DNA from: Mageeibacillus sp. UBA1193
GTDB taxonomy: Bacteria > Bacillota > Clostridia > Saccharofermentanales > Saccharofermentanaceae
Length of the DNA stretch: 14,247 nucleotides
Direction: 5' to 3'
Assembly (NCBI GenBank): GCA_002310155.1
Contig: DBYF01000133.1
Location: 1 to 14,247, forward strand
Below, piece after piece: positions 1 to 6,707 of this stretch (the stretch's first letter is position 1; every line of letters begins with the position of its first letter). The notes under the pieces are model-generated. The model made no database searches and was not told where the DNA came from. It was given only the letters and a program-made list of their open reading frames with translations. The position numbers and the translations under genes were made by a program.

Positions 1-28
1 CTTTTTGGCAGAAAAAACGAAAAAACCC

Positions 29-57
29 TTGACAATAGGCGATTTGACGTAGATAAT
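29..57 (+). promoter_or_regulatory. sigma-A promoter of the HU gene
   Basis: A perfect -35 TTGACA (29-34) and a -10 GATAAT (52-57, 5 of 6 to consensus) are separated by exactly 17 bases. Transcription should start near 64, leaving a leader of about 29 bases before the HU start. The near-consensus quality fits a highly expressed nucleoid protein. Confidence 0.85.
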
Positions 58-92
58 AACTTTGAAATAAAGCCCTGAAGGAGGCAATGAAA

Positions 93-377
93 ATGAATAA
101 ATCAGAACTTATTGATGCAGTTGCAAAGAAGACAAACATGACAAAGAAGCAGGCTGAGGCAGCTATCAACGCTACTCTCGATGCTATCGGTGACGCTCTC
201 GCTGCTAAGAAGCCGGAGAAAGTCGTTCTCGTTGGCTTCGGTACATTCGAGACAAAGAAGCGTGCAGCACGTAAGGGCCGCAACCCGAGCACAAAGGAAG
301 TTATCAACATTCCTGCTTCCAAGGCTCCTGTTTTCAAGGCTGGTAAGGGTCTGAAGGACAAAGTCAACAAGAAGTAA
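93..377 (+). CDS. hup: HU-family histone-like DNA-binding protein
   Basis: This encodes a 94-residue HU protein, which bends and wraps chromosomal DNA non-specifically as a dimer. The N-terminal helices read MNKSELIDAVAKK, and the DNA-binding arm region holds the family core VLVGFGTFETKKRAARKGRNP, followed by a conserved lysine-rich C-terminus. An ATG six bases upstream (87) is in frame. However, the AAGGAGG site at 78-84 lies only 2 bases from that ATG and 8 bases from the one at 93, and HU proteins normally begin MNKxEL, so 93 is chosen. The gene has its own promoter and terminator and appears monocistronic. Length and motifs are ordinary for the family and nothing is missing. Confidence 0.96.
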   Translation: MNKSELIDAVAKKTNMTKKQAEAAINATLDAIGDALAAKKPEKVVLVGFGTFETKKRAARKGRNPSTKEVINIPASKAPVFKAGKGLKDKVNKK

Positions 378-398
378 TTTTTGTTAGTAAGTTCATTC

Positions 399-432
399 AA
401 AGAGCTGTCTCTTATGAGGCAGCTCTTTTTTT
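399..432 (+). terminator. Rho-independent terminator of the HU gene
   Basis: A 13-bp stem, AAAGAGCTGTCTC (399-411) with GAGGCAGCTCTTT (416-428), contains one G-T pair and a TTAT loop. It runs into a T tract (426-432). It sits 22 bases after the HU stop. The minus-strand gene ending at 436 lies just beyond. The A-rich left arm makes weak bidirectional use possible, but no long T run exists on that strand. Confidence 0.92.
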
Positions 433-435
433 GTC

Positions 436-1029
436 CTAGCCTCTTCCGTACTTCTCCATGACTTCCTTCATCGTTTCATCCAAAAGGAGCCGCAACACCG
501 AGAGTACACGTGTCTGTGTTCTCATCTTCGGTGTCCTGCGTATCGCATAGCGGAGATTTCTTTCGACCTGTGACGCGGAAATATGAAACTCAGGCTGTGC
601 AAGCGGATACAGACTCTTCGACGCACACTTGAGAAGCTTGGGTTCTTTGTACAGTCTGAAAAGAAGCACACGAAGGATCCTGGTCCCCATCAGCGTCTCC
701 GAAAAACCGTATCTTTTGATCACAGTATCGATCGCCCGGTAGATGACCGCATCCTCGAAGAGATGGTCGGAGGGTGATGATTCGCGGAGTGGAAGGACTT
801 TGTCCCTCACCTTTCCAAGGACATAGTTCTGGCCGCGCCTGCCGTCGATCAGGTAATGCATCTTCCCGTCCGTATCACTTAAGCCCACCATCCCGCTGTT
901 CAGAAGCATCGCATTGATACACTTAAGGATCGCCTTGTCATCGCAGGCGATAAAGAATCCGTATTCACCGGTGCTTTTCCGTGTGGGAACCGTACTTCTG
1001 TCGATCGTTGCCGTGCTGTAATTTCTCAT
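436..1029 (-). CDS. Orphan protein with Spo0A C-terminal-like DNA-binding domain
   Basis: This is a 197-residue protein whose C-terminal half (about 95-185) resembles the DNA-binding domain of the sporulation regulator Spo0A. The clearest part is residues 138-166, with SKSLYP, then SASQVERNLRYAIRR, which parallels the Spo0A recognition-helix segment (SxVERAIRHAI). The N-terminal part (about 22-65, beginning GFFIACDDKAIL) looks faintly like the first strands and helix of a response-regulator receiver. It is far too short for a full receiver, and no phospho-acceptor aspartate context can be assigned. Spo0A itself is about 260-270 residues, so this is a shorter paralogue or a distinct regulator, not Spo0A. 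It is probably a transcription factor; its targets are unknown. The start is supported by a purine-rich GGAAGG site about 10 bases upstream. Confidence 0.65.
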   Translation of the reverse strand: MRNYSTATIDRSTVPTRKSTGEYGFFIACDDKAILKCINAMLLNSGMVGLSDTDGKMHYLIDGRRGQNYVLGKVRDKVLPLRESSPSDHLFEDAVIYRAIDTVIKRYGFSETLMGTRILRVLLFRLYKEPKLLKCASKSLYPLAQPEFHISASQVERNLRYAIRRTPKMRTQTRVLSVLRLLLDETMKEVMEKYGRG

Positions 1030-1060
1030 ACCAATACCCGCCTTCCGAATGTTTTTCTGT

Positions 1061-1090
1061 ATTAAAGCACGGAGCGGAAAGCGGAATCAA
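1061..1090 (-). promoter_or_regulatory. Candidate promoter for the Spo0A_C-like gene
   Basis: On the minus strand, TTGATT (1085-1090) and TTTAAT (1061-1066) are spaced 18 bases apart, 31 bases upstream of the start codon at 1029. Each hexamer matches consensus at four or five positions. It lies in the 90-base gap after the folate/ligase operon, so it would give the gene independent expression. Confidence 0.45.
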
Positions 1091-1119
1091 TATTTTATAT
1101 GAGTGGTTTTGAAAACAAT

Positions 1120-1542
1120 TTATGAAGAGTAAGCTGTCTCTTCCAGCTCATCTTCCTGAAGCTCGAGAGAGTACGCATAATGAGCATAGGGTGTATATTT
1201 GACAGTCACCTCATCCCCTTCTTTCAGATCAAAGGAGAAAGGATTCACGTAGTACTTCGTGCCGTCGATGACAACATGATCCTTGAAACTGCTGACAGAC
1301 TCGATCGTACCGCTGTGCATTCGATAGGAAGAACGAAGCACAGTAGATGTATCGAGAAGTCTCGGAATCGAGAACACGGCGAGCTGGATAAGAAGAATGA
1401 GTGCAAGAACTGCCGGAAGAACATAGAGAAATCCCTTTTTCCAACGGTTCTGCTGGGTATTCTGATAAGACCACAGGAAAACGATCAGAAGGATCAGGCT
1501 TATGAGCAGATGCCCACCCAGATTGACCCAGAAATAGCTCAT
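1120..1542 (-). CDS. Small two-TM membrane protein of unknown function
   Basis: This 140-residue protein is not recognised. It has two hydrophobic segments (about 8-25 and 37-58) separated by a short polar, basic stretch (QNTQQNRWKKG). After them comes a soluble C-terminal region (about 65-140) with alternating hydrophobic/polar residues typical of beta strands, including VVIDGTKYYV and EGDEVTVKY, and an acidic end. Its ATG overlaps the TGA of the preceding folate gene (ATGA at 1539-1542). A GAGGTGG site inside that gene supports the start. Translational coupling makes it the last gene of the ligA operon. No function is inferred. Confidence 0.8.
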   Translation of the reverse strand: MSYFWVNLGGHLLISLILLIVFLWSYQNTQQNRWKKGFLYVLPAVLALILLIQLAVFSIPRLLDTSTVLRSSYRMHSGTIESVSSFKDHVVIDGTKYYVNPFSFDLKEGDEVTVKYTPYAHYAYSLELQEDELEETAYSS

Positions 1543-2135
1543 TGTTCCACCTCGTTTTCCTTAGTATCCGAAAGCTCCGTAAAGGAAGCCTCTGTAAGCA
1601 GCGCGTCCACGGAAAGATCCCATGCATCCTTAGGAAAAGCACTGAAAACATTCTTTTCAGCAACAACTCCTATGCAAGCCGGTCTTTCTCCCAAAGAACC
1701 GAAGAAACGGTCATAGTAACCTTTTCCGCGGCCGAGTCTCGTTCCGGAAAGGTCATAGGCCATGCCCGGGACTAATACCAGATCGATCATAGAAGGATCG
1801 ACCTTCGGAAGATCCGTCTGCGGCTCCGGAATTGAGAAACTGCCTGTTTCAAACATGTCCGCTTCCCCTGCTTCATAAAAGACGATATCATCTCCCTCAA
1901 CACGGGGAAAACAGGTCTTTACGGGCAGCGAACGGAGAAGATCATCCAGATGAAGTTCCTCATCGATCGGCATATATGCGGCGATGTATCGCGCTGTCTT
2001 TACTTTATCTTGCCACTTTTGCGGCCATTTCTCAATATCCAGCACAGACCGGGAAGCTTCTTGTGAAGTGTCTCTTCTTCTGTCACGAAGAACACGGCGC
2101 ATCAGTGCTTTTGCCCGACGGGTATTCTCACTCAT
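1539..2135 (-). CDS. fau: 5-formyltetrahydrofolate cyclo-ligase (MTHFS)
   Basis: This 198-residue protein belongs to the family that converts 5-formyl-THF and ATP to 5,10-methenyl-THF, returning stored folate to one-carbon metabolism in the cytoplasm. The family signature is clear: DLVLVPGMAYDLSGTRLGRG (about 118-137) followed by KGYYDRFF (138-145), the ATP/folate-binding loop. The basic N-terminal helix (residues 6-22) is also typical. Length is normal. Its ATG overlaps the ligA stop (ATGA, 2132-2135) and its TGA overlaps the next ATG, so the three genes are tightly coupled. A GGAGAGG site inside the ligA end serves as its RBS. Confidence 0.93.
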   Translation of the reverse strand: MSENTRRAKALMRRVLRDRRRDTSQEASRSVLDIEKWPQKWQDKVKTARYIAAYMPIDEELHLDDLLRSLPVKTCFPRVEGDDIVFYEAGEADMFETGSFSIPEPQTDLPKVDPSMIDLVLVPGMAYDLSGTRLGRGKGYYDRFFGSLGERPACIGVVAEKNVFSAFPKDAWDLSVDALLTEASFTELSDTKENEVEQ

Positions 2136-4153
2136 GCTTCCTCTCCCGAAGAAGATCCTGCTTCTTCAAGCATCTTCTCGAAGTCATCTTCCGAGATCAC
2201 AGTCACACCGAGCGACTGGGCTTTCGTCAGTTTCGAGCCTGCGGCCTCTCCCGCAAGGACATACGAAGTGTTCTTCGATACCGAAGATGATACCGTACCG
2301 CCCTGAGCCAGGATCAGTTCAGAGGCCTGGTTGCGCGTATATTTCGAAAGAGTTCCGGTCAGTACGAAGATCTTGCCGGCAAATGCCGTTCCTGCCTTCT
2401 CACCTGCGTCCTCTTCCATATTGACGCCGTAACTTCTGAGCTTTTCGATCAGCGCGAGATTACTCTCTTTACTGAAGAAGTCCGCGACACACTGTGCCGT
2501 GACCATACCGAAATCAGGAAGCGCCGCCAGTTCAAGAACTGTTGCGTTCTTCAGGTTATCCATAGAACCGAATGCTTTTGCCAGAGAACGTGCTGCCACA
2601 ACTCCGACATTACGGATGCCAAGTGCCGCGATCAGTCGGGACAGCGGACGATGCTTCGACTCTTCGATCGAAGCCAGGAGATTCGCAGTAGATGACTCTC
2701 CCATACGTTCAAGACCGGAGAGCAGTTCTTTTTTCTCAGAAAGTGCATAGATATCCGCGACATCGTGGATCAGATCCGCGTCAAGAAGGATATTGATCAT
2801 GCCGGGGCCCATGCCATCGATATTCATGGTGTCCTTCGACGCGAAATGCATCATCGCGCGGTAGACCTGTGCGGGGCAGAGCTCATTGAGGCAGTAGATA
2901 TGTGCCTCACCTTCTTTTCTAAAGACCTTCTCACCGCATGCGGGACATACTTCCGGCATATGAAAAGGAACAGTATCGGAAGGACGAAGTTCCGTGTTTA
3001 CTGATACGATCTCAGGTATGATCTCGCCGGCTTTACGGACAACGACCATATCACCGATACGGACATCCTTCTCCTTAATGAAATCTTCGTTATTGAGGGT
3101 CGCTTTACTAACAGTTGTACCTGCCAGATGCACCGGTTCGAGGACCGCAACAGGAGTAAGCTTACCGGTCCTTCCAACCGATACTTCGATCGACAGAAGA
3201 CGGGTCTGCTTTTCTTCCGGCGGATACTTATACGCGATCGCCCAGCGCGGGATCTTCGCCGTCTCACCGAGTTTCTCACGAAGAGAGATCTCGTTGACCT
3301 TGATGACTGCGCCATCGATACCGTAGCTCAGCTCACCTCTGGATTCTCCGATGCTCTCGATCGCGTTCCAGATCTCTTCATCTGTTCTGCACTCGATAAA
3401 GCCGGGGCTTGCTTCAAAACCAAGATCAGAAAGGAATCTCAGAGTATCCGCGTGAGTCGCGAATTCTTTTCCACGGATCGCCTGGATATTAAACACAAAG
3501 ATCGAAAGGGAACGCTCAGCAGCAACTTTCGCGTTCAGCTGACGAAGAGAACCTGCAGCCGCATTTCTCGGATTTGCAAAGGTCTTCTCCCCTGCAAGCT
3601 CTGCCTGTTCGTTCACGCGCAGGAATACCTCGAAAGGCATATAGACTTCACCGCGGACTTCCAGATACGGGATCGACGGATCGATCGACTTCGGAAGGTT
3701 CTTGATCGTTCTCGCGTTCTCCGTGATATCTTCACCGACAAGACCATCGCCACGCGTAGACGCGCGGATCAGGCGGCCGTTCTCGTATTCCACGGAAACA
3801 GAAAGACCGTCGATCTTTCTCTCCACAACGAAAGAAAGGCCCTCGGATCCTACCGTATTTCTCACACGGCTGGTAAATTCAAACACTTCATCCTGGGAGA
3901 AGATATCGCCCAGGCTCTTCATCGGCACGGCATGCATGACCTTGGAAAACTTCTCATTCACGCGTCCGCCGACATGCTTCGTCGGAGAATCCGGCGTCGC
4001 ATAGATCGGGTATTTTGCTTCCAGCTCCTCAAGTTCACGGAGCATGGCATCATATTCAAAGTCGGAAATGATCGGAGCATCATTCTCGTAGTAGAGTTTA
4101 TTGTGCTTTTCGAGTTCCGTTCTGAGGAACTCCATTCTTTCCCATATCTCCAT
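2132..4153 (-). CDS. ligA: NAD-dependent DNA ligase LigA
   Basis: This is a full-length 673-residue LigA, which seals nicks in duplex DNA during replication and repair using NAD+. Domains in order are: Ia (residues 1-65, with the NMN-contacting KLYYENDAPIISDFEYD segment); the nucleotidyltransferase domain with the adenylated lysine K113 in ERKIDG and SYGIDGAVIKVN (277-288); the OB fold (about 315-395); a Cys4 zinc finger (C403, C406, C421, C426); helix-hairpin-helix repeats (about 440-580); and a C-terminal BRCT domain (about 590-665). All key residues are present. It lies 14 bases after the upstream membrane-protein gene. The RBS (GGGGTG) is modest, which fits coupling to upstream translation. 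Confidence 0.98.
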   Translation of the reverse strand: MEIWERMEFLRTELEKHNKLYYENDAPIISDFEYDAMLRELEELEAKYPIYATPDSPTKHVGGRVNEKFSKVMHAVPMKSLGDIFSQDEVFEFTSRVRNTVGSEGLSFVVERKIDGLSVSVEYENGRLIRASTRGDGLVGEDITENARTIKNLPKSIDPSIPYLEVRGEVYMPFEVFLRVNEQAELAGEKTFANPRNAAAGSLRQLNAKVAAERSLSIFVFNIQAIRGKEFATHADTLRFLSDLGFEASPGFIECRTDEEIWNAIESIGESRGELSYGIDGAVIKVNEISLREKLGETAKIPRWAIAYKYPPEEKQTRLLSIEVSVGRTGKLTPVAVLEPVHLAGTTVSKATLNNEDFIKEKDVRIGDMVVVRKAGEIIPEIVSVNTELRPSDTVPFHMPEVCPACGEKVFRKEGEAHIYCLNELCPAQVYRAMMHFASKDTMNIDGMGPGMINILLDADLIHDVADIYALSEKKELLSGLERMGESSTANLLASIEESKHRPLSRLIAALGIRNVGVVAARSLAKAFGSMDNLKNATVLELAALPDFGMVTAQCVADFFSKESNLALIEKLRSYGVNMEEDAGEKAGTAFAGKIFVLTGTLSKYTRNQASELILAQGGTVSSSVSKNTSYVLAGEAAGSKLTKAQSLGVTVISEDDFEKMLEEAGSSSGEEA

Positions 4154-4167
4154 ACAGAAACACCCCG

Positions 4168-4809
4168 TTATCTCTTGATTTTACCGTCCTTACGTCCTCC
4201 GGCGAGATAGATGACCGGAAGAAACGAAACAACAAAGAAAAAGCCGCTCCACACCAGAAGATCTACACCCAGAAGATTTCCTACCTTCGAGAAGATACTC
4301 GTCTGAGGCACGGTGATAAAAGGAGACAGCATATACAAGTCTTTCTTAAGAAGACGATAAAGCGGATTCATGATGCACTCATAGCACATGCATACGGGAA
4401 GAGCCAGAATAAAGGCATCCGCCACATATCTCGTCCACTCGGTCTTATTGGCCAGGACCAGAACGATCGTCCCCGCCAGTACCACAGCAACGAATACAGC
4501 TTCGATCGAGAAAGACTTGGATGTGAATACTCTCACACAGTAAACGATACAGGCCAGAAGCGAGAGCGCCATCGCGATCGCATCGCTGCTCTCCATACGG
4601 CCCAGAAGGAGCATCACACAAGTGATGCCCATGATGATCAGAAGCACCAAAACAGCAAAAGCAATTGCAGGCAAGCCCATCTTGCCTACAACTGCTTCTG
4701 TAGCCTGACATGTAATATCTGAAACGATGCGGAACGGATACGTGAGCACTGTTCCCCAAAGCAGAAACAACAATATGGAAACGATCAATGCTCGCAGATC
4801 ACTTCGCAC
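4168..4809 (-). CDS. Polytopic membrane protein of unknown function
   Basis: This 213-residue protein is not recognised. It has about six hydrophobic spans (roughly 6-25, 46-70, 78-94, 102-120, 130-147, 187-206) and a short basic C-terminal tail (GGRKDGKIKR). No catalytic motif is visible. It starts with GTG, supported by AAAGG 8 bases upstream. It lies between the PC4-like gene (29-base gap) and ligA (14-base gap), so it is very likely co-transcribed with them. The topology could suit a CvpA-like or general integral membrane protein, but I see no specific match. Confidence 0.8.
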   Translation of the reverse strand: MRSDLRALIVSILLFLLWGTVLTYPFRIVSDITCQATEAVVGKMGLPAIAFAVLVLLIIMGITCVMLLLGRMESSDAIAMALSLLACIVYCVRVFTSKSFSIEAVFVAVVLAGTIVLVLANKTEWTRYVADAFILALPVCMCYECIMNPLYRLLKKDLYMLSPFITVPQTSIFSKVGNLLGVDLLVWSGFFFVVSFLPVIYLAGGRKDGKIKR

Positions 4810-4838
4810 GGCTTTGGCCTTTCAGATAAAAGATAGGA

Positions 4839-5075
4839 TTAATCTTCAAACTCGTACGGATCGTAGTCCGCCAGAAGCTCCTTAAGAACAGCCACTTCCT
4901 CAGCAGTCAGTGTGATGCCCTTACCAGCGCGCTCGTGCTCCGGAGCCCAGTCACGGATATCCAGCTTCGGCTTACCGTCATTCCAGCGAATGATGTTGAC
5001 CTCACGATTCCAGTTAGACTTGCTTGTCGAAAGGATACCGATCTCCTTAACGACTTCAGATTTAATCTCTGCCAT
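4839..5075 (-). CDS. PC4/YdbC-family single-stranded DNA-binding protein
   Basis: This 78-residue protein resembles Lactococcus YdbC and the core of the eukaryotic coactivator PC4 (PF02229). Those proteins dimerise and bind single-stranded DNA through a curved beta sheet. The diagnostic stretch is REVNIIRWNDGKPKLDIRDW (24-43), then APEHERAGKGITLTAEE (44-60), leading into the C-terminal dimerisation helix. Length matches YdbC closely. The start has a GGAAGG site about 10 bases upstream. It is the first gene of the operon that includes ligA, which places a ssDNA binder beside a nick-sealing enzyme. A role in replication, repair or transcription is inferred. Confidence 0.88.
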   Translation of the reverse strand: MAEIKSEVVKEIGILSTSKSNWNREVNIIRWNDGKPKLDIRDWAPEHERAGKGITLTAEEVAVLKELLADYDPYEFED

Positions 5076-5155
5076 ATCTCTACTTCCTTCCTTTCACGCG
5101 GTTTCACGCTCCGGCACCCGCCGGTCCCGCGCAAAGCTGTTTTCAATTCCACATG

Positions 5156-5164
5156 ATTATATCA
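5156..5164 (-). promoter_or_regulatory. Extended -10 promoter for the ydbC-like/ligA operon
   Basis: The minus strand reads TGATATAAT, a perfect TATAAT (5156-5161) with an upstream TG. No good -35 is visible at 16-18 bases, only AT-rich sequence, as allowed for extended -10 promoters. Predicted start near 5149 would leave a leader of about 74 bases, which holds a TTTCACGC-type direct repeat (about 5090-5109, + strand). Confidence 0.5.
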
Positions 5165-5168
5165 TATA

Positions 5169-5177
5169 TGCTATTAT
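5169..5177 (+). promoter_or_regulatory. Extended -10 promoter for the metallophosphoesterase
   Basis: TGCTATTAT has TATTAT (5172-5177, 5 of 6) with a TG one base upstream and lies in a very AT-rich stretch. No clear -35 is seen. Transcription would start near 5184, downstream of the ATGs at 5153 and 5168, which argues against those as start codons. It is back to back with the minus-strand promoter of the ligA operon. Confidence 0.4.
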
Positions 5178-5227
5178 ATATATACTTAAAAGAGCATTTT
5201 GTTCGAAAGGAAAAAGAACTGCTTTCT

Positions 5228-6115
5228 ATGCACCATTTTATAGCCTCTTCTGCGATGTTTTCGCTTAAGATATCGATCCTTCACATCTTTCTTATCCTGA
5301 TCGCTCTCGGAGTCCTGTTTATCGCATTTATGGTCATCTCCGCCGCTATGGTCAAGGTAGACCGCCGGGATATCTTTCCGACAGACAAAGACAGAAAAGA
5401 AACCAAAGAGATCAAGATCGGATTCTTCTCCGACACTCACGGATTCGGGTGTCTCCGTTCTCCTGAATGGATCGCCGGTAAATTCATAGAAAACGGCTGC
5501 GATATAGTGCTTTTCGGCGGGGACTGCGTGCATCACAAAGCGGTCCGCGAATCCGATACCAAAATGCTAACCAGGGTATCCGCTCTTCTTAAGGAAAAGA
5601 ACATCGAACTGATCGCCGTTCACGGCAATCATGACTGGAACCTTGGAGCAGACGATTTTGTAAAAATGGGTGCAAACCTTCTGGACGATAATTGGAAAGA
5701 GATCCCCTTCGATCACAAGATCGCCATCTGCGGTATCACAGACAGCGAGAGAGGCTGCCGCCCGTGGGGTACGATCCCGGACGGATTCAGCAGTTTTGAC
5801 GGATTCCGCCTGGTGTTAGTCCACAACCCGGATTTCATCTACTCGCTTACGGACGCATCTTCACTGGAGGAAAAGGATCTTCCTTTCGACTATATCCTTT
5901 CCGGCCATCTTCACGGCGGACAGGTGCACCTGCCCTTTAATCTGGAATTCGTATTCTTCAGAGAAGACAGAATCGCCCGCGAAGAGGGCATCCTCGCAGG
6001 CGAATACAAATTCCGTGGTTATAAGGGATTCATCAGTAAGGGCGCCGGCAACGGTTTTCTGCCGATCCGTCTCTTTGCCCGTCCCGAGATCCATATCCTG
6101 AAGTTCCATATTTAA
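5228..6115 (+). CDS. Membrane-anchored metallophosphoesterase
   Basis: This calcineurin-like phosphoesterase of about 295 residues resembles the YaeI/YkuE type, which hydrolyses phosphomono- or diesters with two metal ions. All family blocks are present: FSDTHG, FGGDCV, VHGNHDWN and GHLHGGQVHLP. A hydrophobic N-terminal segment (about residues 12-40 from this start) should anchor it with the enzyme outside or at the membrane face. Substrate is unknown. The reading frame opens at 5153, but that ATG has no RBS and probably precedes the promoter. ATG 5228 is chosen. The nearest good RBS (GAAAGG, 5205-5210) lies 17 bases from it but 8 bases from an in-frame CTG at 5219, so the true start is uncertain. 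It converges on the 61-residue gene with a 4-base gap. Confidence 0.88.
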   Translation: MHHFIASSAMFSLKISILHIFLILIALGVLFIAFMVISAAMVKVDRRDIFPTDKDRKETKEIKIGFFSDTHGFGCLRSPEWIAGKFIENGCDIVLFGGDCVHHKAVRESDTKMLTRVSALLKEKNIELIAVHGNHDWNLGADDFVKMGANLLDDNWKEIPFDHKIAICGITDSERGCRPWGTIPDGFSSFDGFRLVLVHNPDFIYSLTDASSLEEKDLPFDYILSGHLHGGQVHLPFNLEFVFFREDRIAREEGILAGEYKFRGYKGFISKGAGNGFLPIRLFARPEIHILKFHI

Positions 6116-6119
6116 GCGT

Positions 6120-6305
6120 TCAATTACGGCCGGACGTTCCTTTCTTATTCAGCAGGATCAGTGCAGCTGCTGAAACGATTACGCCTGCAAAGAACATCAG
6201 CGAGATCATAAACGCTTCCAGATTAAAAGCGATTGCCGATCCGATCAGGCACAGTGCAAAGACACCTGAAAAAACATCAGTAAGCCAGCTTTTCATAACA
6301 GCCAT
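6120..6305 (-). CDS. 61-residue two-TM membrane protein, unknown
   Basis: This small protein has two hydrophobic helices (about 10-28 and 32-52) and a basic tail ending NKKGTSGRN, consistent with a hairpin in the membrane with both ends inside. No family is recognised. AGAGGG about 9 bases upstream of the ATG at 6305 supports that start over the Met at codon 4. It lies 35 bases downstream of a 54-residue gene and probably shares its promoter at about 6555-6622. Its stop is 4 bases from the end of the convergent phosphoesterase gene. Confidence 0.7.
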   Translation of the reverse strand: MAVMKSWLTDVFSGVFALCLIGSAIAFNLEAFMISLMFFAGVIVSAAALILLNKKGTSGRN

Positions 6306-6340
6306 AGATCATTTCCCTCTTTCCCAAAAGCACTTGCCGG

Positions 6341-6505
6341 TCAGTGAGTGATCACATATGCGAATGCACCGAATCTCTCGCCAAGACCGAAGCAAGCATA
6401 GGCAGTGGCCAGAAAGAGAACCGTGTATGCAGCGTATCTTACTTTTCTGTTGTTTCTGATAAGGTCTTCTGTCTTTCTCATGGTGTTTCTAATTTGCATT
6501 GACAT
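6341..6505 (-). CDS. 54-residue single-TM protein, unknown
   Basis: This short reading frame (54 codons plus TGA) encodes a basic N-terminus (MSMQIRNTMRKTEDLIRNNR), then a hydrophobic segment (about residues 25-40) and a short tail ending FGAFAYVITH. A purine-rich GGAAAGAGAGAG tract lies upstream of the ATG at 6505; a second Met is at codon 3. Support comes from its position: it is the first frame after a regulated-looking promoter (-10 at 6555-6560, leader about 43 bases) and leads directly into the 61-residue gene. Function is unknown. It could be a stress peptide or a sensor-kinase accessory peptide, but that is a guess. Confidence 0.6.
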   Translation of the reverse strand: MSMQIRNTMRKTEDLIRNNRKVRYAAYTVLFLATAYACFGLGERFGAFAYVITH

Positions 6506-6554
6506 TTTTAATACTCTCTCTTTCCTGAACCACTTCCCTGTGCTTCATGGTTTT

Positions 6555-6622
6555 ATTCTACCGGGGAAAGATAAATACATCGTCAATTGAAGATAAAGAA
6601 AAGATAAAGAATGGTAAAGAAA
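6555..6622 (-). promoter_or_regulatory. Promoter with 11-bp-period operator boxes (copy B)
   Basis: Reading the + strand, AAGATAAAGAA occurs twice in perfect tandem (6590-6600, 6601-6611), with a weaker third copy (6612-6622). A related box AAGATAAATAC (6568-6578) is in the same 11-base phase. Between them is CGTCAA (6581-6586), i.e. TTGACG on the transcribed strand, a possible -35. A -10 TAGAAT (6555-6560) lies 7 bases beyond the last box; the TTGACG to -10 spacing is 20. Tandem boxes spaced one helical turn are typical for OmpR/PhoB-family response regulators (family knowledge). The identity of the regulator is not known. It drives the 54- and 61-residue genes. Confidence 0.65.
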
Positions 6623-6641
6623 AACCCGGCTTGTAACCGGG
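6620..6641 (-). terminator. Short hairpin with T tract, minus strand
   Basis: On the minus strand CCCGG-(7-base loop)-CCGGG (stem 6625-6629 and 6637-6641) is followed by TTTTTC. The stem is only 5 bp but all GC. It would end transcripts coming from the 6650-6840 interval and lies immediately before the operator of copy B. Confidence 0.5.
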
Positions 6642-6690
6642 ATCTTCAAGGGGGTTTGGGAGGGTATATATGAAATCTTTTTGCTTTATG
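6620..6690 (-). ncRNA. Candidate small RNA with C-rich anti-SD segment
   Basis: This is tentative. On the minus strand a -10-like GATATA (6693-6698) lies 17 bases downstream of TTCGGT, next to an 11-bp tandem repeat. Transcription from about 6686 would end at the hairpin/T tract at 6620-6641, giving an RNA of about 65 bases. It would carry the segment ATACCCTCCCAAACCCCC (about 6651-6668), the kind of C-rich unpaired stretch that pairs with Shine-Dalgarno sequences in known Gram-positive sRNAs. The expression and the exact ends are inferred. Confidence 0.3.
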
Positions 6691-6707
6691 GTTATATCAT
6701 ACCCTCC
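6659..6707. repeat. Inverted repeat GGAGGGTAT ... ATACCCTCC
   Basis: GGAGGGTAT (6659-6667) and ATACCCTCC (6699-6707) are exact reverse complements. Pairing extends inward through AT-rich sequence if one bulge is allowed; the loop is about 20 bases. No T tract follows on either side, so it is not a simple terminator. The arm GGAGGGTAT is also the RBS sequence of the 83-residue gene (minus strand, 7102-7110). The 340-base gap 6506-6845 contains only this repeat, two hairpins and regulatory repeats; no convincing gene is seen. Confidence 0.7.

Noticed and set aside
3128..4210. A 360-codon plus-strand frame opposite ligA
   Set aside because: It is antisense to intact LigA, has no RBS or recognisable motif, and has a basic, random-looking composition.
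6405..6590. A 61-codon plus-strand frame
   Set aside because: It is antisense to the 54-residue gene and crosses the promoter of copy B; there is no RBS.
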